Shown here: piece after piece, positions 17,258-27,303 of the stretch
Numbering within the stretch: position 1 is the first letter of the stretch
Layout of the letters: each line of letters starts with the position of its first letter
NCBI GenBank assembly: GCA_937992195.1
Contig: CALKKV010000009.1
Coordinates: forward strand, 73,832 to 137,831
Origin: an uncultured Gammaproteobacteria bacterium
GTDB taxonomy: Bacteria > Pseudomonadota > Gammaproteobacteria > Arenicellales > Poriferihabitantaceae
Direction: 5' to 3'
DNA: 64,000 nucleotides
Made by a program: the position numbers and the translations under genes
Notes under the pieces: model-generated
What the model was told of the DNA's origin: nothing
Database searches by the model: none
Seen by the model: the letters and a program-made list of their open reading frames with translations, nothing else

Positions 17258-18779
17258 AAAACCGGGTGATAAATTGAAGATCGTAATCGACGGACACTCT
17301 CTTACGCTGGCAATATTAACGGAGGTGTCGTTTGGGAAAAACGTAGAGCTGATCATCGATGATGCAGGAAGAGAGCGGATGAAGCGTTCGAGAGATATTG
17401 TTCTTCAGGCTTTAAAAAAGGGCGAAAAAGTATACGGACTAACGACTGGATTGGGGGCGCGATCTGATACTGCTTTAGAGGCGAGCGACATAGAGAATTT
17501 TTCTATGCAGACATTGCGCGGTAGGGCGCAGTCTATTGGATCACCGTTGCCAGTTGAGATGGTGCGAGGTGCCATGCTGGTTAGGCTAAACACCCTGGTA
17601 ATCGGCGGTGCAGGTGCTGATCCCGAGATGGCAGACTGCCTGCTTGCCTGTCTCGAAAAAAATGTTACGCCTGTGGTTGCAGACATCGGCTCAACCGGGG
17701 TTGCTGATTTATGCTGGGGAGCGACCATGGGGCTGGCGTTAGCCGGTGAAGGTCAAATGATTGACCAAAACGGTAAGGTCACTGAGGCTATAAACGCATT
17801 GAGCGAGGCGAATATAGATCCACTTGTGCCCGGACCTAAAGATGGTTTGTGTATTGCAAGTCATTCCGGTTTCGTTGGTGCGATGTTGGCCTTGAATACG
17901 CAAGCATCCAGTGTGCTATTGGATGCGGTGCAGTCGACAACGGCGATGACAATGGAAGCTATGCGCGCTAATTTGACCCCGCTTGAACCTATCGCTGTAG
18001 CGCTCCATCCACAGCAGCAGCAGTCAGAAGCAGCTTCAACGTTACGTCAGCTATTAACTGGAAGTAAGCTGTTTGTTGCGGGAGAATCTGTAAGATTGCA
18101 GGATCCGCTATCCATAAGAAATGCGGTTCATGTACACGCCGCTGCACTAGCAGCAATTGATTCGGCGAAAGTCATCTCAACAGCGGAAGTGAACAGCGTG
18201 ACAGACAATCCATTGGTTGATCTGGAGCAAAACAGAATACTGTCTTGCGGTACTTACTATACCGCCCACCTTGCAATTACCGCACAGTCACTTAGTCACG
18301 CCTTGAGTCATGTAGCGACAGCACAGTTAGCGCGTATATCAAAGTTACTTAGCGCTCGATTTAGCGGCCTGCCACAGTTTCTTTCAAGCGGTGGTCCTGA
18401 CTCCAATGGTTTTGCACCGGTAATGAAAGTAGCCGAAGCGTTGGTTGCAAAGATTCAACATGATGCGATGCCGGTTTCGATTTGGCCAAGTGTGAATGCT
18501 GAAGGAGTTGAAGATATTCAGTCAAATGCGCCATTAGTTGCACAATCTCTTGGTCGTGTAATTGAGAGCTGTCGTCAACTTTGTGCAATTGAATTGGTGG
18601 TCTCTGCCCAAGCCCTAGATATGTTGACCGGTGTTGCAAAAGCAGAGAGGGTAAATAGTCTGACTAGTGTTGTTAGAAACTACAGCGAGTTCGTGCGCTC
18701 GGACCGATCGATTTCCACAGATATTATGTCGATCAGTGATGCTATAGCGCGAGGTGAATTTACTCCCTCCGAAATATAA
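17205..18779 (+). CDS. Histidine/phenylalanine ammonia-lyase-like protein lacking the MIO tripeptide
   Basis: 524 residues from the ATG at 17205, which overlaps the desaturase gene by 53 bases; a TTG at 17274 with GGGTG upstream would avoid this. The HAL/PAL fold is clear: 'VYGLTTGLGARSDT' holds the catalytic Tyr, and later 'NSVTDNPLVDLEQNRILSCG' matches the lyase core. The MIO segment, normally G-S-V-G-A-S-G-D-L, reads G162-S-T-G-V-A-D-L169: the Ala-Ser-Gly that cyclises to the electrophile is replaced by Val-Ala, one residue shorter. The downstream 'Sx[14 protein letters not shown]' blocks are also diverged. It may not be a classical ammonia-lyase. The true hutH lies at 25727 and has Ala143-Ser144-Gly145. 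Confidence 0.8.
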   Translation: MDTHRYIEKLSQHGIILRKPGDKLKIVIDGHSLTLAILTEVSFGKNVELIIDDAGRERMKRSRDIVLQALKKGEKVYGLTTGLGARSDTALEASDIENFSMQTLRGRAQSIGSPLPVEMVRGAMLVRLNTLVIGGAGADPEMADCLLACLEKNVTPVVADIGSTGVADLCWGATMGLALAGEGQMIDQNGKVTEAINALSEANIDPLVPGPKDGLCIASHSGFVGAMLALNTQASSVLLDAVQSTTAMTMEAMRANLTPLEPIAVALHPQQQQSEAASTLRQLLTGSKLFVAGESVRLQDPLSIRNAVHVHAAALAAIDSAKVISTAEVNSVTDNPLVDLEQNRILSCGTYYTAHLAITAQSLSHALSHVATAQLARISKLLSARFSGLPQFLSSGGPDSNGFAPVMKVAEALVAKIQHDAMPVSIWPSVNAEGVEDIQSNAPLVAQSLGRVIESCRQLCAIELVVSAQALDMLTGVAKAERVNSLTSVVRNYSEFVRSDRSISTDIMSISDAIARGEFTPSEI

Positions 18780-18816
18780 CGGCCTGTGTTTCCTGCACTA
18801 GAACATCGCTTTTGCA

Positions 18817-19521
18817 CTAAGGCAATAGAATGCCGCCGTCCACATCGATGGTTGCACCGGTCATAAACTGATTGCTGAGGGTTAGCAGAATTCCCTGGGC
18901 GACTTCGTCTGAACCACCCGCACGAGGGACGGGCTGCCCACTGGTGGCGTTTTTAAAGTGTGCCTCGCGCGCCTCTCCTTCCAGTCCTACCATCGGTGTA
19001 TCGATTAATCCCGGGGAGACCAGATTAATTCTTCGCGGTGCGATTTCCGGCACAATACCGCGGGCAAACCCTTCGACAGCATTACCAACGGTGGAAATTG
19101 CAATCATACCGGGACTACATTTTCTCGCTGGAGAGCCACTAACTAAAGTGATTGCGCCATCTTCGGCGAGATATTGGGTGCCTATCCGAACGGCATTGGT
19201 ATATCCCCAAAGTTTAGCGAACGAGCCTTGAAAACCGTCTAAATCCATTTCCAGAAAAGGCCCCCTTGCACGGGCGCCACCGGTGGCGGCACAAACCAGG
19301 AAGTCAAACGGGGCGTGTTTTTTGAATAATGCTTCAAGACCTTCGCGGTCAAGAATATCTACTTTCTCCAAGGTGATACCGCTGGTGTCGCCTTCAAAAG
19401 TACCGCGACGGCTTGCCGCAATGACGTTAGCCCCGGCCTCTTTCAACTGTAGTGTTGTCGCAAGTCCTATGCCCGAGGTACCGCCAAGTACAATTGCTTT
19501 TTTGCCACTAATATTCTTCAT
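18817..19521 (-). CDS. SDR-family protein without the canonical Tyr/Lys pair
   Basis: 234 residues of the short-chain dehydrogenase/reductase fold. The nucleotide-binding loop is 'VLGGTSGIGLA' (residues 11-21) and the NNAG position reads 'CAATGGA' (77-83). At the usual catalytic Y-x-x-x-K the sequence is 'GMIAISTVGNAVEGFA' (138-153), so neither the Tyr nor the Lys is present where expected. The C-terminal 'LVSPGLIDTPM' and 'MTGATIDVDGGILLP' are typical. SDRs of this variant exist, but their chemistry is uncertain. It follows the OCD-family gene on the same strand (46 bases), so it belongs to the leftward hut-linked transcript. Confidence 0.8.
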   Translation of the reverse strand: MKNISGKKAIVLGGTSGIGLATTLQLKEAGANVIAASRRGTFEGDTSGITLEKVDILDREGLEALFKKHAPFDFLVCAATGGARARGPFLEMDLDGFQGSFAKLWGYTNAVRIGTQYLAEDGAITLVSGSPARKCSPGMIAISTVGNAVEGFARGIVPEIAPRRINLVSPGLIDTPMVGLEGEAREAHFKNATSGQPVPRAGGSDEVAQGILLTLSNQFMTGATIDVDGGILLP

Positions 19522-19567
19522 GGAGATTGTATTTCGTTAAGTATGTGGCGACATTGTAAGTTCCCTC

Positions 19568-20569
19568 TTAGGCATATACCAGTCTTTGTCCAAGGCCCAG
19601 TAGCTTGGCCTTTTCAAGCATTGCGGCCCCTAGTGCGATATCACTGGTGGACAAGCCGCGATGCCAAAATAAAATTGTTTCGTCATTGTGTTCGCGTCCA
19701 GGGGAATGGCCAGCGACGATTTCCCCTATCTCGGCATATACGGTTTCCGGGGAGACTTTCCCTGCGTTGATATGTGGTCGCAACGCGCCAAACGGCCCAG
19801 CATTCATTTGACCACGATCGTCGACTACAATTTTGTCTATACGATCAGTGAGTTCTAATTCCAGAGTGCTCATCGTGCCATAAGGAATGACCAAAGCGCC
19901 TTTTTTTATCCACTCAGATTTAAACAGCGGTTTGGGTTCAGGCAGGCGAGATGCTTCCACAAGGATGTCCGCGCCATCGAGACAGCTTTTCCAATCTTCG
20001 GTGGCGACCACCTGTTTACCAAGATCGTTAGAGAGCGTTTCAGCGAACGGGTTGCGGCTTTCTGGCCTTCTTGAATGGATGCGTATCTCATCGAAATCGC
20101 AAAGATGATCTAACAATCGCACGTTCCAGTAGGCTGTGCCACGAGCGCCAATATGACCAAGACACTTGGGTGCATCCGGTGCTAAATATTTTGCACCGAG
20201 CGCGCTCAATGCACCGGTTCGCATTTCAGTTATCGCGGTTGCGTCCAGAATAGCCACTGGCATTCCCGTCTCGGGATGAAATAAATTTAATAACGCCATT
20301 TCAGATGGCAAATCCCTCTTGTAGTTATCTACATAGTCGCCAACGATTTTTACTCCTGCCAGATTTAGTGGCGCGACATAACCACGTAGGACATTAAAGT
20401 GACCGTTAAAAACAGGGTCTGGGGTGAGATGCATTCGAGGTTCAATCACGGTTTGTGAATTGCCTGCAGCACGTAACCCGTTTTCAACGGCCTCAAGAAT
20501 TTCATCGTTGGTTAAATTTAACCGACTGATATCGGGTCCGTTGAGATAGGTAATATGAACTTGATTCAT
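19568..20569 (-). CDS. Ornithine cyclodeaminase/mu-crystallin family protein
   Basis: 333 residues from the ATG at 20569; a start at 20626 would overlap hutU by 46 bases. The family hallmarks are visible: 'GYVAPLNLAGVKIVGDYVDNYKRDLPSEMALLNLFHPETGMPVAILDATAITEMRTGALSALGAKYLA', then the NAD-binding loop 'GHIGARGTAYWN' and 'DILVEASRLPEPK'. Members include ornithine cyclodeaminase, alanine dehydrogenase and imine/ketimine reductases, so the substrate is open. It sits between hutU and the SDR gene on the same strand (11-base gap to hutU), suggesting a role in nitrogen metabolism linked to histidine or a related amino acid. Confidence 0.82.
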   Translation of the reverse strand: MNQVHITYLNGPDISRLNLTNDEILEAVENGLRAAGNSQTVIEPRMHLTPDPVFNGHFNVLRGYVAPLNLAGVKIVGDYVDNYKRDLPSEMALLNLFHPETGMPVAILDATAITEMRTGALSALGAKYLAPDAPKCLGHIGARGTAYWNVRLLDHLCDFDEIRIHSRRPESRNPFAETLSNDLGKQVVATEDWKSCLDGADILVEASRLPEPKPLFKSEWIKKGALVIPYGTMSTLELELTDRIDKIVVDDRGQMNAGPFGALRPHINAGKVSPETVYAEIGEIVAGHSPGREHNDETILFWHRGLSTSDIALGAAMLEKAKLLGLGQRLVYA

Positions 20570-20580
20570 GACTCTTAGTG

Positions 20581-22254
20581 CTAAAGGTTGATTGCGCCAA
20601 GATTCAGGCCGTTTTCGATGGCACAATTCTTGGCATCGCGATATCCGGCGTCCGCATGTCGCATCACGCCACTTGCTGGATCATTCCATAGAACGCGCGC
20701 AATCCGTTTATCGGCTGCTTTGCTGCCGTCACAAACAATTACAATTCCAGAGTGCTGCGAATAACCCATGCCGACACCGCCACCGTGATGTAACGACACC
20801 CAGGTTGCGCCCCCCGCGGTATTCAGCATGGCATTGAGCAGCGGCCAGTCGGATACCGCGTCCGAGCCGTCGATCATCGATTCTGTTTCACGGTTAGGGC
20901 TGGCGACTGAGCCAGAGTCAAGGTGATCTCGGCCGATCACAATAGGCGCCTTTAAATCGCCATTGCGCACCATTTCGTTAAAAGCGAGCCCCAGGCGATG
21001 CCGCTGACCTAGACCAACCCAGCAAATCCGGGCAGGCAAACCCTGAAAAGTGATTTTTTTCTGGGCCATATCCAGCCAGTTGTGTAGATGGGGATCATCC
21101 GGAATCATTTGTTTGACCATGGCGTCTGTTTTGTAAATATCTTCCGGATCTCCGGATAATGCGACCCATCGAAAGGGACCGACGCCACGACAAAACAATG
21201 GCCGCACATATGCCGGGACAAATCCGGGAAAATCAAACGCATTTTCAACGCCATCGTTGAGTGCTTCCTGACGTATGTTGTTGCCATAGTCGACAGTTGG
21301 AATGCCTTGCTGATGGAAGTTCAGCATCGCGCGCACGTGCGTAGCCATACTATGACGCGCTTGCTTCGCAACTTCTCGGGGGTTTGATTTTTGTTCTCGA
21401 TGCCAATGGTCCAGTGACCATCCTGCAGGTAGATATCCATTTACCGGATCATGGGCAGAAGTCTGATCAGTCACTAGATCAGGTTTAACGCCCTTTTCAA
21501 TAAGCCTGGGTAGTATTTCAGCGCCATTGCCTAACAGTCCGACGGATAAAGGCTTACCGTCGGAGCAGGATTGTTGAATTATTTCCAGCGCGGCATCAAG
21601 ATCGGTTGCTTTCTTGTCGACATATTTGGTGCGCAATCTAAAGTCTATTCGACTCTCATCACATTCAATACATAACATGCTGTAACCCGCCATGGTTGCC
21701 GCAAGCGGTTGTGCCGCGCCCATGCCGCCAAGGCCACAGGTTAATATCCATTTACCCTTGGTGTCGCCGTTAAAGTGCTGACGACCGGCCTCGACAAATG
21801 TTTCATAGGTTCCTTGCACGATACCTTGGCTGCCAATGTAAATCCACGACCCTGCGGTCATTTGCCCATACATCATTAACCCTTTCCGGTCGAGCTCATT
21901 AAAATGCTCCCAATTAGCCCATGCGGGTACCAGATTGGAATTCGCGATCAATACGCGTGGGGCGTCGGGTTGCGTGTTGAACACGCCGACGGGCTTTCCG
22001 GATTGCACTAAAAGGGTTTGGTCATCTTCCAGCAGGCGTAAACATTCCAGAATTTTGTCAAAACTTTCCCAGTCACGCGCTGCTCTTCCAATGCCCCCAT
22101 AAACAATAAGCTCGGCCGGGTTTTCTGCGACTCCAGGATCGAGATTGTTTTGGATCATTCGGTAAGCGGCTTCGGTGAGCCAGCTTTTGCAGTTTAGTTT
22201 GTTGCCCCGAGGCGCGCTTATTTTTCTGGACGCATCCAGTCTGGATATAGTCAT
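20581..22254 (-). CDS. hutU: Urocanate hydratase
   Basis: 557 residues, the normal length for HutU. Clear motifs: '[15 protein letters not shown]', '[17 protein letters not shown]', the NAD+ prosthetic loop '[20 protein letters not shown]' and the catalytic-Cys segment '[20 protein letters not shown]'. It converts urocanate to imidazolonepropionate in step 2 of histidine degradation. The gene follows hutC by 5 bases on the same strand, so hutI-hutC-hutU form one leftward operon that also carries the OCD-family and SDR genes. Confidence 0.97.
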   Translation of the reverse strand: MTISRLDASRKISAPRGNKLNCKSWLTEAAYRMIQNNLDPGVAENPAELIVYGGIGRAARDWESFDKILECLRLLEDDQTLLVQSGKPVGVFNTQPDAPRVLIANSNLVPAWANWEHFNELDRKGLMMYGQMTAGSWIYIGSQGIVQGTYETFVEAGRQHFNGDTKGKWILTCGLGGMGAAQPLAATMAGYSMLCIECDESRIDFRLRTKYVDKKATDLDAALEIIQQSCSDGKPLSVGLLGNGAEILPRLIEKGVKPDLVTDQTSAHDPVNGYLPAGWSLDHWHREQKSNPREVAKQARHSMATHVRAMLNFHQQGIPTVDYGNNIRQEALNDGVENAFDFPGFVPAYVRPLFCRGVGPFRWVALSGDPEDIYKTDAMVKQMIPDDPHLHNWLDMAQKKITFQGLPARICWVGLGQRHRLGLAFNEMVRNGDLKAPIVIGRDHLDSGSVASPNRETESMIDGSDAVSDWPLLNAMLNTAGGATWVSLHHGGGVGMGYSQHSGIVIVCDGSKAADKRIARVLWNDPASGVMRHADAGYRDAKNCAIENGLNLGAINL

Positions 22255-22259
22255 AAATT

Positions 22260-23030
22260 CTATTTTTTGGAAAACTCTTCTGTTAGATAACGTTCCCGCA
22301 GATCATAGCGACTGCCAGGGTAGGTAAGAACAACTCGAGTAACCACGCGATTGTCCTTCCAGGTGCGACGCGTGAGCTCAATGCATGGATCATTAGGCTC
22401 GATCGCTAAAACTCTTGCGGTGCGCTTGCCCGGAACAACGGCGCGGACGATATGTTCCATTTCATCAGGTTTGAACAGTGAGACTAAGTAATCGGTTGCT
22501 GTACGCAAGGTAAAGTCGGTAGAGTCAAATTCAGGAATGTAGTCGGGGTGGATGAGCCTGTCCTCCAACTGAATTGCAACGTCATCCTGAAAGTGCACGA
22601 CTTTAAGGTGGCAAAGCAGAGTTCCTTCCGAAACACCCATTTCAATAGCGTCGGTAGTCTTTACCTGCACATACTTTTGTTTTAGTACGCTGCAGCGATA
22701 TTCACTGCCGCTTTGTTGTACCTCTTCAGCAATGTTTTGTAGGCGGATCAGGCTGGCGTGTCTTGGTGGTGTGGCAACAAACGTTCCTATACCGTGTACC
22801 CGGTTAAGTAAGCCCTCGTTAGTGAGCTCGCGCAGCGCGCGATGAATCGTCATACGACTTACACCGAGCTTTTCTACCAATACGTTTTCTGAGGGCAGTT
22901 GTTGTCCCGGAAGCCACTGGTTACTATCAATTTTATTGCGAACATCGCTTTTTATTTGTTGGTAGAGTGGCAGTGCCGATCGCTTCTTGATATTACCGAC
23001 TTCGGTATTGGCTTGCGTTTGTGTGGTCAT
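22260..23030 (-). CDS. hutC: Histidine utilisation repressor HutC (GntR family)
   Basis: 256 residues from the ATG at 23030, which overlaps the hutI stop codon (TGA at 23027-23029 on this strand) in an ATGA arrangement typical of translational coupling; a start at 23081 would lie deep inside hutI. The N-terminus carries the GntR winged helix ('[20 protein letters not shown]', '[41 protein letters not shown]') and the rest is a UTRA ligand domain that in HutC senses urocanate. A matching operator lies at 24286-24301. Confidence 0.94.
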   Translation of the reverse strand: MTTQTQANTEVGNIKKRSALPLYQQIKSDVRNKIDSNQWLPGQQLPSENVLVEKLGVSRMTIHRALRELTNEGLLNRVHGIGTFVATPPRHASLIRLQNIAEEVQQSGSEYRCSVLKQKYVQVKTTDAIEMGVSEGTLLCHLKVVHFQDDVAIQLEDRLIHPDYIPEFDSTDFTLRTATDYLVSLFKPDEMEHIVRAVVPGKRTARVLAIEPNDPCIELTRRTWKDNRVVTRVVLTYPGSRYDLRERYLTEEFSKK

Positions 23031-24277
23031 GCCGCGACTTGGTTGCTTCGCCATTGACCGGCCTGCATCACTCTTGAACAAGGGTTAAAACCGATTTGAT
23101 AGCTTAATTCAGCTGGATGCTGACAGTTCCACAATACTAAATCTGCCTGCTTTCCTACCTCGATCGAACCAACTTTATGCTGTATTCCCAACGCTTTTGC
23201 AGCTTGAATAGTGCAGCCGGCCAAAGCTTCCAATGGAGTTAATCCAAATAAAATACAGCTTAGATTCATTGTTGTTAACAGAGAAAACAGGGGCGAGCTT
23301 CCCGGGTTTGCATCTGTCGCTATCGCCATCGGGATTCCGGCGGTTCTTAGGGCAGCCACAGGCGGTAATTGTTTTTCTTTCAAAACATAGTAAGCGCCTG
23401 GTAGCAAGACAGCGACACTCTGACTTTTGGCTATCGATGGTATCGCAGCATCAGACAGATACTCTAAATGATCAACCGACAGCGCTCCGCGCTCAGCGCT
23501 CATCGCAGCAGCACCCATATCACTCAGTTGTTCGGCGTGGCATTTGATGGGCAAATTCCATTTTTCAGCGGCATCAAAAACACGCTCGACCTGTTTTAGT
23601 TGAAATCCAATGGTTTCACAAAATGCATCTACTGCATCAACCAAACCAGCCTCAGCGGCAGCAGGCAGCATTTCATTGCAAACCTTATCTATATAGTAAT
23701 CGGATTTCCCCGCATATTCCGGGGGAAGGGCATGAGCAGCGAGGAAGGTTGTTTTTGTTTGTAATTGTAGATCCGTTGTCATGGCTTTCGTTGCCTGCAG
23801 CATTTTGACTTCGGTTTCAGTATTCAAGCCGTATCCGGATTTGATCTCAACGGTTGTAACCCCTTCGTTTAACAAGCTTTGTAATCGCGGTTTTGATTGT
23901 TTGATCAATGTTTTTTTATCCGCTTCTCTGGTTGCACGCACCGTGCTCATGATTCCCCCGCCTGCATCCGAGATATCCCGATAGCTCATGCCTTCCAACT
24001 GCTGCTCGAATTCGTTGGCACGATTTCCTGCGTACACCAGATGGGTATGGCAATCGATGAGTCCAGGCGTCATTAATTTTCCTTCGCAGTCGAATTTTTG
24101 ATCCGTCGCGTTTTTCAGGTCAGCGGGTAAATGACGCTGTTCTCCAATCCATTTTATTCTTTCTCCATCCACAACCAGCGCGGCATTTTCAATCAAACCG
24201 TATGATTGGCTGTCGGACAAGCAGACCACATTTACATTGCTTAGCAATGTGGTAGCTAGGGTTTTAGTATCAGGCAT
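23027..24277 (-). CDS. hutI: Imidazolonepropionase
   Basis: 416 residues from the ATG at 24277; an extension to 24349 would run through the operator and promoter region. It is an amidohydrolase with metal ligands in 'PGLIDCHTHLVYAGNRANEFE' and 'IKCHAEQLSD', and 'TDANPGSSPLFSLLTTMNLSC' near the end. It opens the imidazolone ring to formiminoglutamate, step 3 of histidine degradation. First gene of the leftward hutI-hutC-hutU operon, divergent from hutF. Confidence 0.97.
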   Translation of the reverse strand: MPDTKTLATTLLSNVNVVCLSDSQSYGLIENAALVVDGERIKWIGEQRHLPADLKNATDQKFDCEGKLMTPGLIDCHTHLVYAGNRANEFEQQLEGMSYRDISDAGGGIMSTVRATREADKKTLIKQSKPRLQSLLNEGVTTVEIKSGYGLNTETEVKMLQATKAMTTDLQLQTKTTFLAAHALPPEYAGKSDYYIDKVCNEMLPAAAEAGLVDAVDAFCETIGFQLKQVERVFDAAEKWNLPIKCHAEQLSDMGAAAMSAERGALSVDHLEYLSDAAIPSIAKSQSVAVLLPGAYYVLKEKQLPPVAALRTAGIPMAIATDANPGSSPLFSLLTTMNLSCILFGLTPLEALAGCTIQAAKALGIQHKVGSIEVGKQADLVLWNCQHPAELSYQIGFNPCSRVMQAGQWRSNQVAA

Positions 24278-24285
24278 GTGTTGCT

Positions 24286-24301
24286 TGTATATACATGTAC
24301 A
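24286..24301. promoter_or_regulatory. HutC-type operator in the divergent hutI/hutF promoter
   Basis: The 64-base gap between hutI (leftward) and hutF (rightward) contains TGTATATACA (24286-24295), a perfect TGTA-N2-TACA palindrome, directly followed by TGTACA (24296-24301). TGTA-N2-TACA is the core of known HutC sites in Pseudomonas, and hutC is in the adjacent operon. A good -10 (TATACT, 24310-24315) for hutF lies 9 bases further right, so a repressor bound here would block it. Binding itself is inferred. Confidence 0.75.
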
Positions 24302-24309
24302 GGGGATGT

Positions 24310-24315
24310 TATACT
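24310..24315 (+). promoter_or_regulatory. hutF: Probable -10 element of the hutF promoter
   Basis: TATACT hexamer 27 bases before the hutF ATG. The best -35 candidate, TTGTAT at 24285-24290, overlaps the operator but gives a 19-base spacer, slightly long. Consistent with repression by HutC and induction by urocanate. Confidence 0.55.
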
Positions 24316-24341
24316 GACATCTGCTACTTATCAAGAAACTA

Positions 24342-25727
24342 ATGTCCACTCGCTATCTCTGGTGTTCTTCCATTCTTCTTCCCACAGGCTGGGCAGAATC
24401 AGTGTTGTTGGAGATGGATGTTGATGGCAAATTGAGCAACATCGTTGTTGGTTCTACCGAGCAACAAAAAGCACTTGCAGATGAACATATAACTGGTGTT
24501 GCTGTTCCAGGAATGCCTAACCTTCATTCCCACGCGCATCAAAGGGCGATGGCTGGGCTTGCTGAAAGATCGTCCGGAGAGCAAGATAACTTTTGGAGTT
24601 GGCGCTCTGTGATGTATCAAATGCTTGAGCAGATTGGTCCAGATCAACTCTATGACATAGCGCGAATGCTATACCTTGAGATGTTGCAAGCTGGCTATAC
24701 TCATGTTGCTGAGTTTCAGTACTTGCATCACGATCGCAACGGCAATATGTATGACAATCCGGCCGAGATGACTCTGCAATGTTTACAAGCGGCGAGGGAT
24801 GTCGGTATTGGTTTTACCGCGTTGCCAGTTTTATATCGCTATGGAGGATTTAACTCTCTACCGTCAACAAAAGGACAGTCGAGGTTTGTAACCGGCTGTG
24901 AAGACTATTGTCTTCTCTGGCACAAAGTTGCTGAGGCGCTTAAAAGCAACGAGATTTTGGGTATCGCCCCACATTCGCTGAGAGCGATTGATCAAACTTT
25001 ATTAAGCGAGGTGCTTAAGCAGTTAGAGGGAGTGCATCCAATTCATATCCATATTGCAGAGCAAAAAAAAGAAGTCGAAGACTGCGTCGACTGGAGTGGT
25101 ATGCGGCCGGTTGCGTGGTTAATGGAGCATTTTGAAATTGATCACCAATGGTGCCTCATTCACGCCACTCATCTTGATTACGCTGAAAAAATACAACTAG
25201 GAACAAGCGGCGCAACTGCGGGACTCTGTCCAACAACGGAGGCAAATTTAGGCGACGGCCTATTCGATATGCAGGTTTCTCTGGAACAAGATGGTCGCTT
25301 CGGTATAGGCAGTGACAGCCAGATATCGGTCTCGGTGACCGAAGAGCTTCGGTGGATGGAATATGGTCAAAGGCTCTCGTTGCATCAGCGAAATGTGATT
25401 GCCGATCATAAAAAACACAACGGTCATTGTGGAACATTTCTCTATCAAAAGGCTATATCCGGCGGTAGTGCAGCCTGCGGCTTTCCCTTGGAGGGTCTGG
25501 CCATTGGCGCAACAGCGAACTTTGTTGTGTTGGACAAAGATCATCCTCGTATGGCGGTCGACGACTGCGATTCGCTTTTAGATAGTTGGATATTTTCAGC
25601 GGGAGACTCTGCTATCTCTTGCGTATATATAAATGGGCGGAAAGTGATAAATCAAGGTCAGCATACTGCGCAAGAAGAAATTGTAAATCGGTTTCAAAAC
25701 ACACTAAATCAACTCAAACAAAATTAA
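24342..25727 (+). CDS. hutF: Formimidoylglutamate deiminase
   Basis: 461 residues of the amidohydrolase family, normal HutF length. Zinc-site motifs are '[19 protein letters not shown]', '[17 protein letters not shown]', 'CLIHATHLD' and '[12 protein letters not shown]'. HutF deiminates formiminoglutamate to formylglutamate plus ammonia, the branch of the pathway that then needs HutG to release formate and glutamate. No hutG is present in the window. It is the first gene of the rightward operon, and its TAA overlaps the hutH ATG by one base. Confidence 0.96.
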   Translation: MSTRYLWCSSILLPTGWAESVLLEMDVDGKLSNIVVGSTEQQKALADEHITGVAVPGMPNLHSHAHQRAMAGLAERSSGEQDNFWSWRSVMYQMLEQIGPDQLYDIARMLYLEMLQAGYTHVAEFQYLHHDRNGNMYDNPAEMTLQCLQAARDVGIGFTALPVLYRYGGFNSLPSTKGQSRFVTGCEDYCLLWHKVAEALKSNEILGIAPHSLRAIDQTLLSEVLKQLEGVHPIHIHIAEQKKEVEDCVDWSGMRPVAWLMEHFEIDHQWCLIHATHLDYAEKIQLGTSGATAGLCPTTEANLGDGLFDMQVSLEQDGRFGIGSDSQISVSVTEELRWMEYGQRLSLHQRNVIADHKKHNGHCGTFLYQKAISGGSAACGFPLEGLAIGATANFVVLDKDHPRMAVDDCDSLLDSWIFSAGDSAISCVYINGRKVINQGQHTAQEEIVNRFQNTLNQLKQN

Positions 25728-27268
25728 TGAAGTCGATACCGCTAACACCCGCAACTTTATCATTGCATGATCTGGAAGATGTCTATAGAAACGGTTCGAT
25801 CGTCGAAGTAAACCGTAAAGCAAAGGAACAAGTCGATCGAGCAGCGGCCGTTGTTGATCGTTATGCAACCGGAGCTTCACCTGTGTATGGAGTAAATACT
25901 GGCTTTGGAAAACTCGCAAATACTCGGATTGATGCAAAGGATACAGGACAACTACAACGAAATTTAATTCTCTCGCACTGTTGTGGTGTTGGTGACCCGC
26001 TTCCAGATTCTATTGTCAGAATGATTATGGTGCTTAAGCTCAACTCGTTAGGGCGTGGCGCTTCCGGAGTGCGCTGGATTTTAATTGAACTGCTGCAGGA
26101 AATGTTAGCGAATAATATATTGCCTCTGATTCCGTCCCAGGGCTCAGTAGGGGCTTCCGGTGATCTTGCGCCATTAGCGCATCTTACTGCCGCAATGATG
26201 GGTGAGGGTGACGTTAGGTTAAATGGCGTGCAAATGCCTGCAGGGCAAGCCTTAAAATCAGCAGGTCTTGCGCCTGTGGTTTTAGCTGCAAAGGAGGGCC
26301 TGGGAATGATTAATGGTACTCAGGTTTCTACTGCTTTGGCATTGGCGGGTTTATTCGAGTGCTGGCGTTTGCTTCAGTCAGCATTACTGACCGGCGCAAT
26401 GGCCAGCGACGCGATGATGGCGTCTACCGCACCATTTCGCAAGGAGATACAGGCGCTGAGAGGTCAGCCTGGACAAATTGATGTCGGATATGCTTTGCGC
26501 GAAATTTTGGCGGGCTCCGCTATTCGCGAATCACATAGAGAAGATGATATTCGGGTGCAAGACCCGTATTGCATGCGATGCCAGCCCCAGGTGATGGGGG
26601 CTTGTGTTGATATGTTGCGACATGTTGCCAGTGTTTTAAAAATCGAATCGAATGCTGTGACTGATAACCCGCTCATCATCATAGAACAAGAAGAAATTTT
26701 GTCCGGGGGCAACTTTCATGCTGAACCGGTTGCGTTCGCCGCGGATCAAATCGCACTAGCGATCGCAGAGATCGGTTCGATTACAGAACGGAGAATTGCA
26801 ACCATGGTTGACCCTGCGCTGAATTATGGACTACCGGCTTTTTTGTCACCTGACCCAGGATTGAACTCTGGATTTATGATTGCCGAGGTTACAGCCGCTG
26901 CACTTATGGCAGAAAACAAGCAAAGGGCAATGCCGTGTTCTGTTGACTCTACGCCCACCAGTGCGAATCAGGAGGATCATGTTTCTATGGCATGCCACGC
27001 TGGCCTACGGTTAATCTCAATGAATGAAAACCTAGCAAATATTGTTGGCATAGAGCTGCTTGTGAGCGCGCAAGGCATTGGTTTTCGAAAACCCTTGGCG
27101 TCGAGTGACGTTGTGTCACAGGCAATTTCCTATCTAAGAGAGTCAGTACCGGTATTGGAGCAGGACAGATATTTGGCAGGGGATATTGCGAAGGCTGCCA
27201 GATTAGTTAGACAGCATAGATTTCTGGATTCTGCACAATCATATTTACCTGTTCTTGGCGTTAGCTAG
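25727..27268 (+). CDS. hutH: Histidine ammonia-lyase
   Basis: 513 residues from the ATG at 25727, whose A is also the last base of the hutF stop. All HAL landmarks are intact: '[16 protein letters not shown]', the MIO segment '[15 protein letters not shown]' with Ala143-Ser144-Gly145, '[32 protein letters not shown]' and '[16 protein letters not shown]'. It removes ammonia from histidine to give urocanate, step 1. Translationally coupled to hutF, and a contrast to the MIO-less homologue at 17205. Confidence 0.97.
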   Translation: MKSIPLTPATLSLHDLEDVYRNGSIVEVNRKAKEQVDRAAAVVDRYATGASPVYGVNTGFGKLANTRIDAKDTGQLQRNLILSHCCGVGDPLPDSIVRMIMVLKLNSLGRGASGVRWILIELLQEMLANNILPLIPSQGSVGASGDLAPLAHLTAAMMGEGDVRLNGVQMPAGQALKSAGLAPVVLAAKEGLGMINGTQVSTALALAGLFECWRLLQSALLTGAMASDAMMASTAPFRKEIQALRGQPGQIDVGYALREILAGSAIRESHREDDIRVQDPYCMRCQPQVMGACVDMLRHVASVLKIESNAVTDNPLIIIEQEEILSGGNFHAEPVAFAADQIALAIAEIGSITERRIATMVDPALNYGLPAFLSPDPGLNSGFMIAEVTAAALMAENKQRAMPCSVDSTPTSANQEDHVSMACHAGLRLISMNENLANIVGIELLVSAQGIGFRKPLASSDVVSQAISYLRESVPVLEQDRYLAGDIAKAARLVRQHRFLDSAQSYLPVLGVS

Positions 27269-27303
27269 CAGACGAAAGGGGGTTCGAGGGACAGTGTGCA
27301 AAG

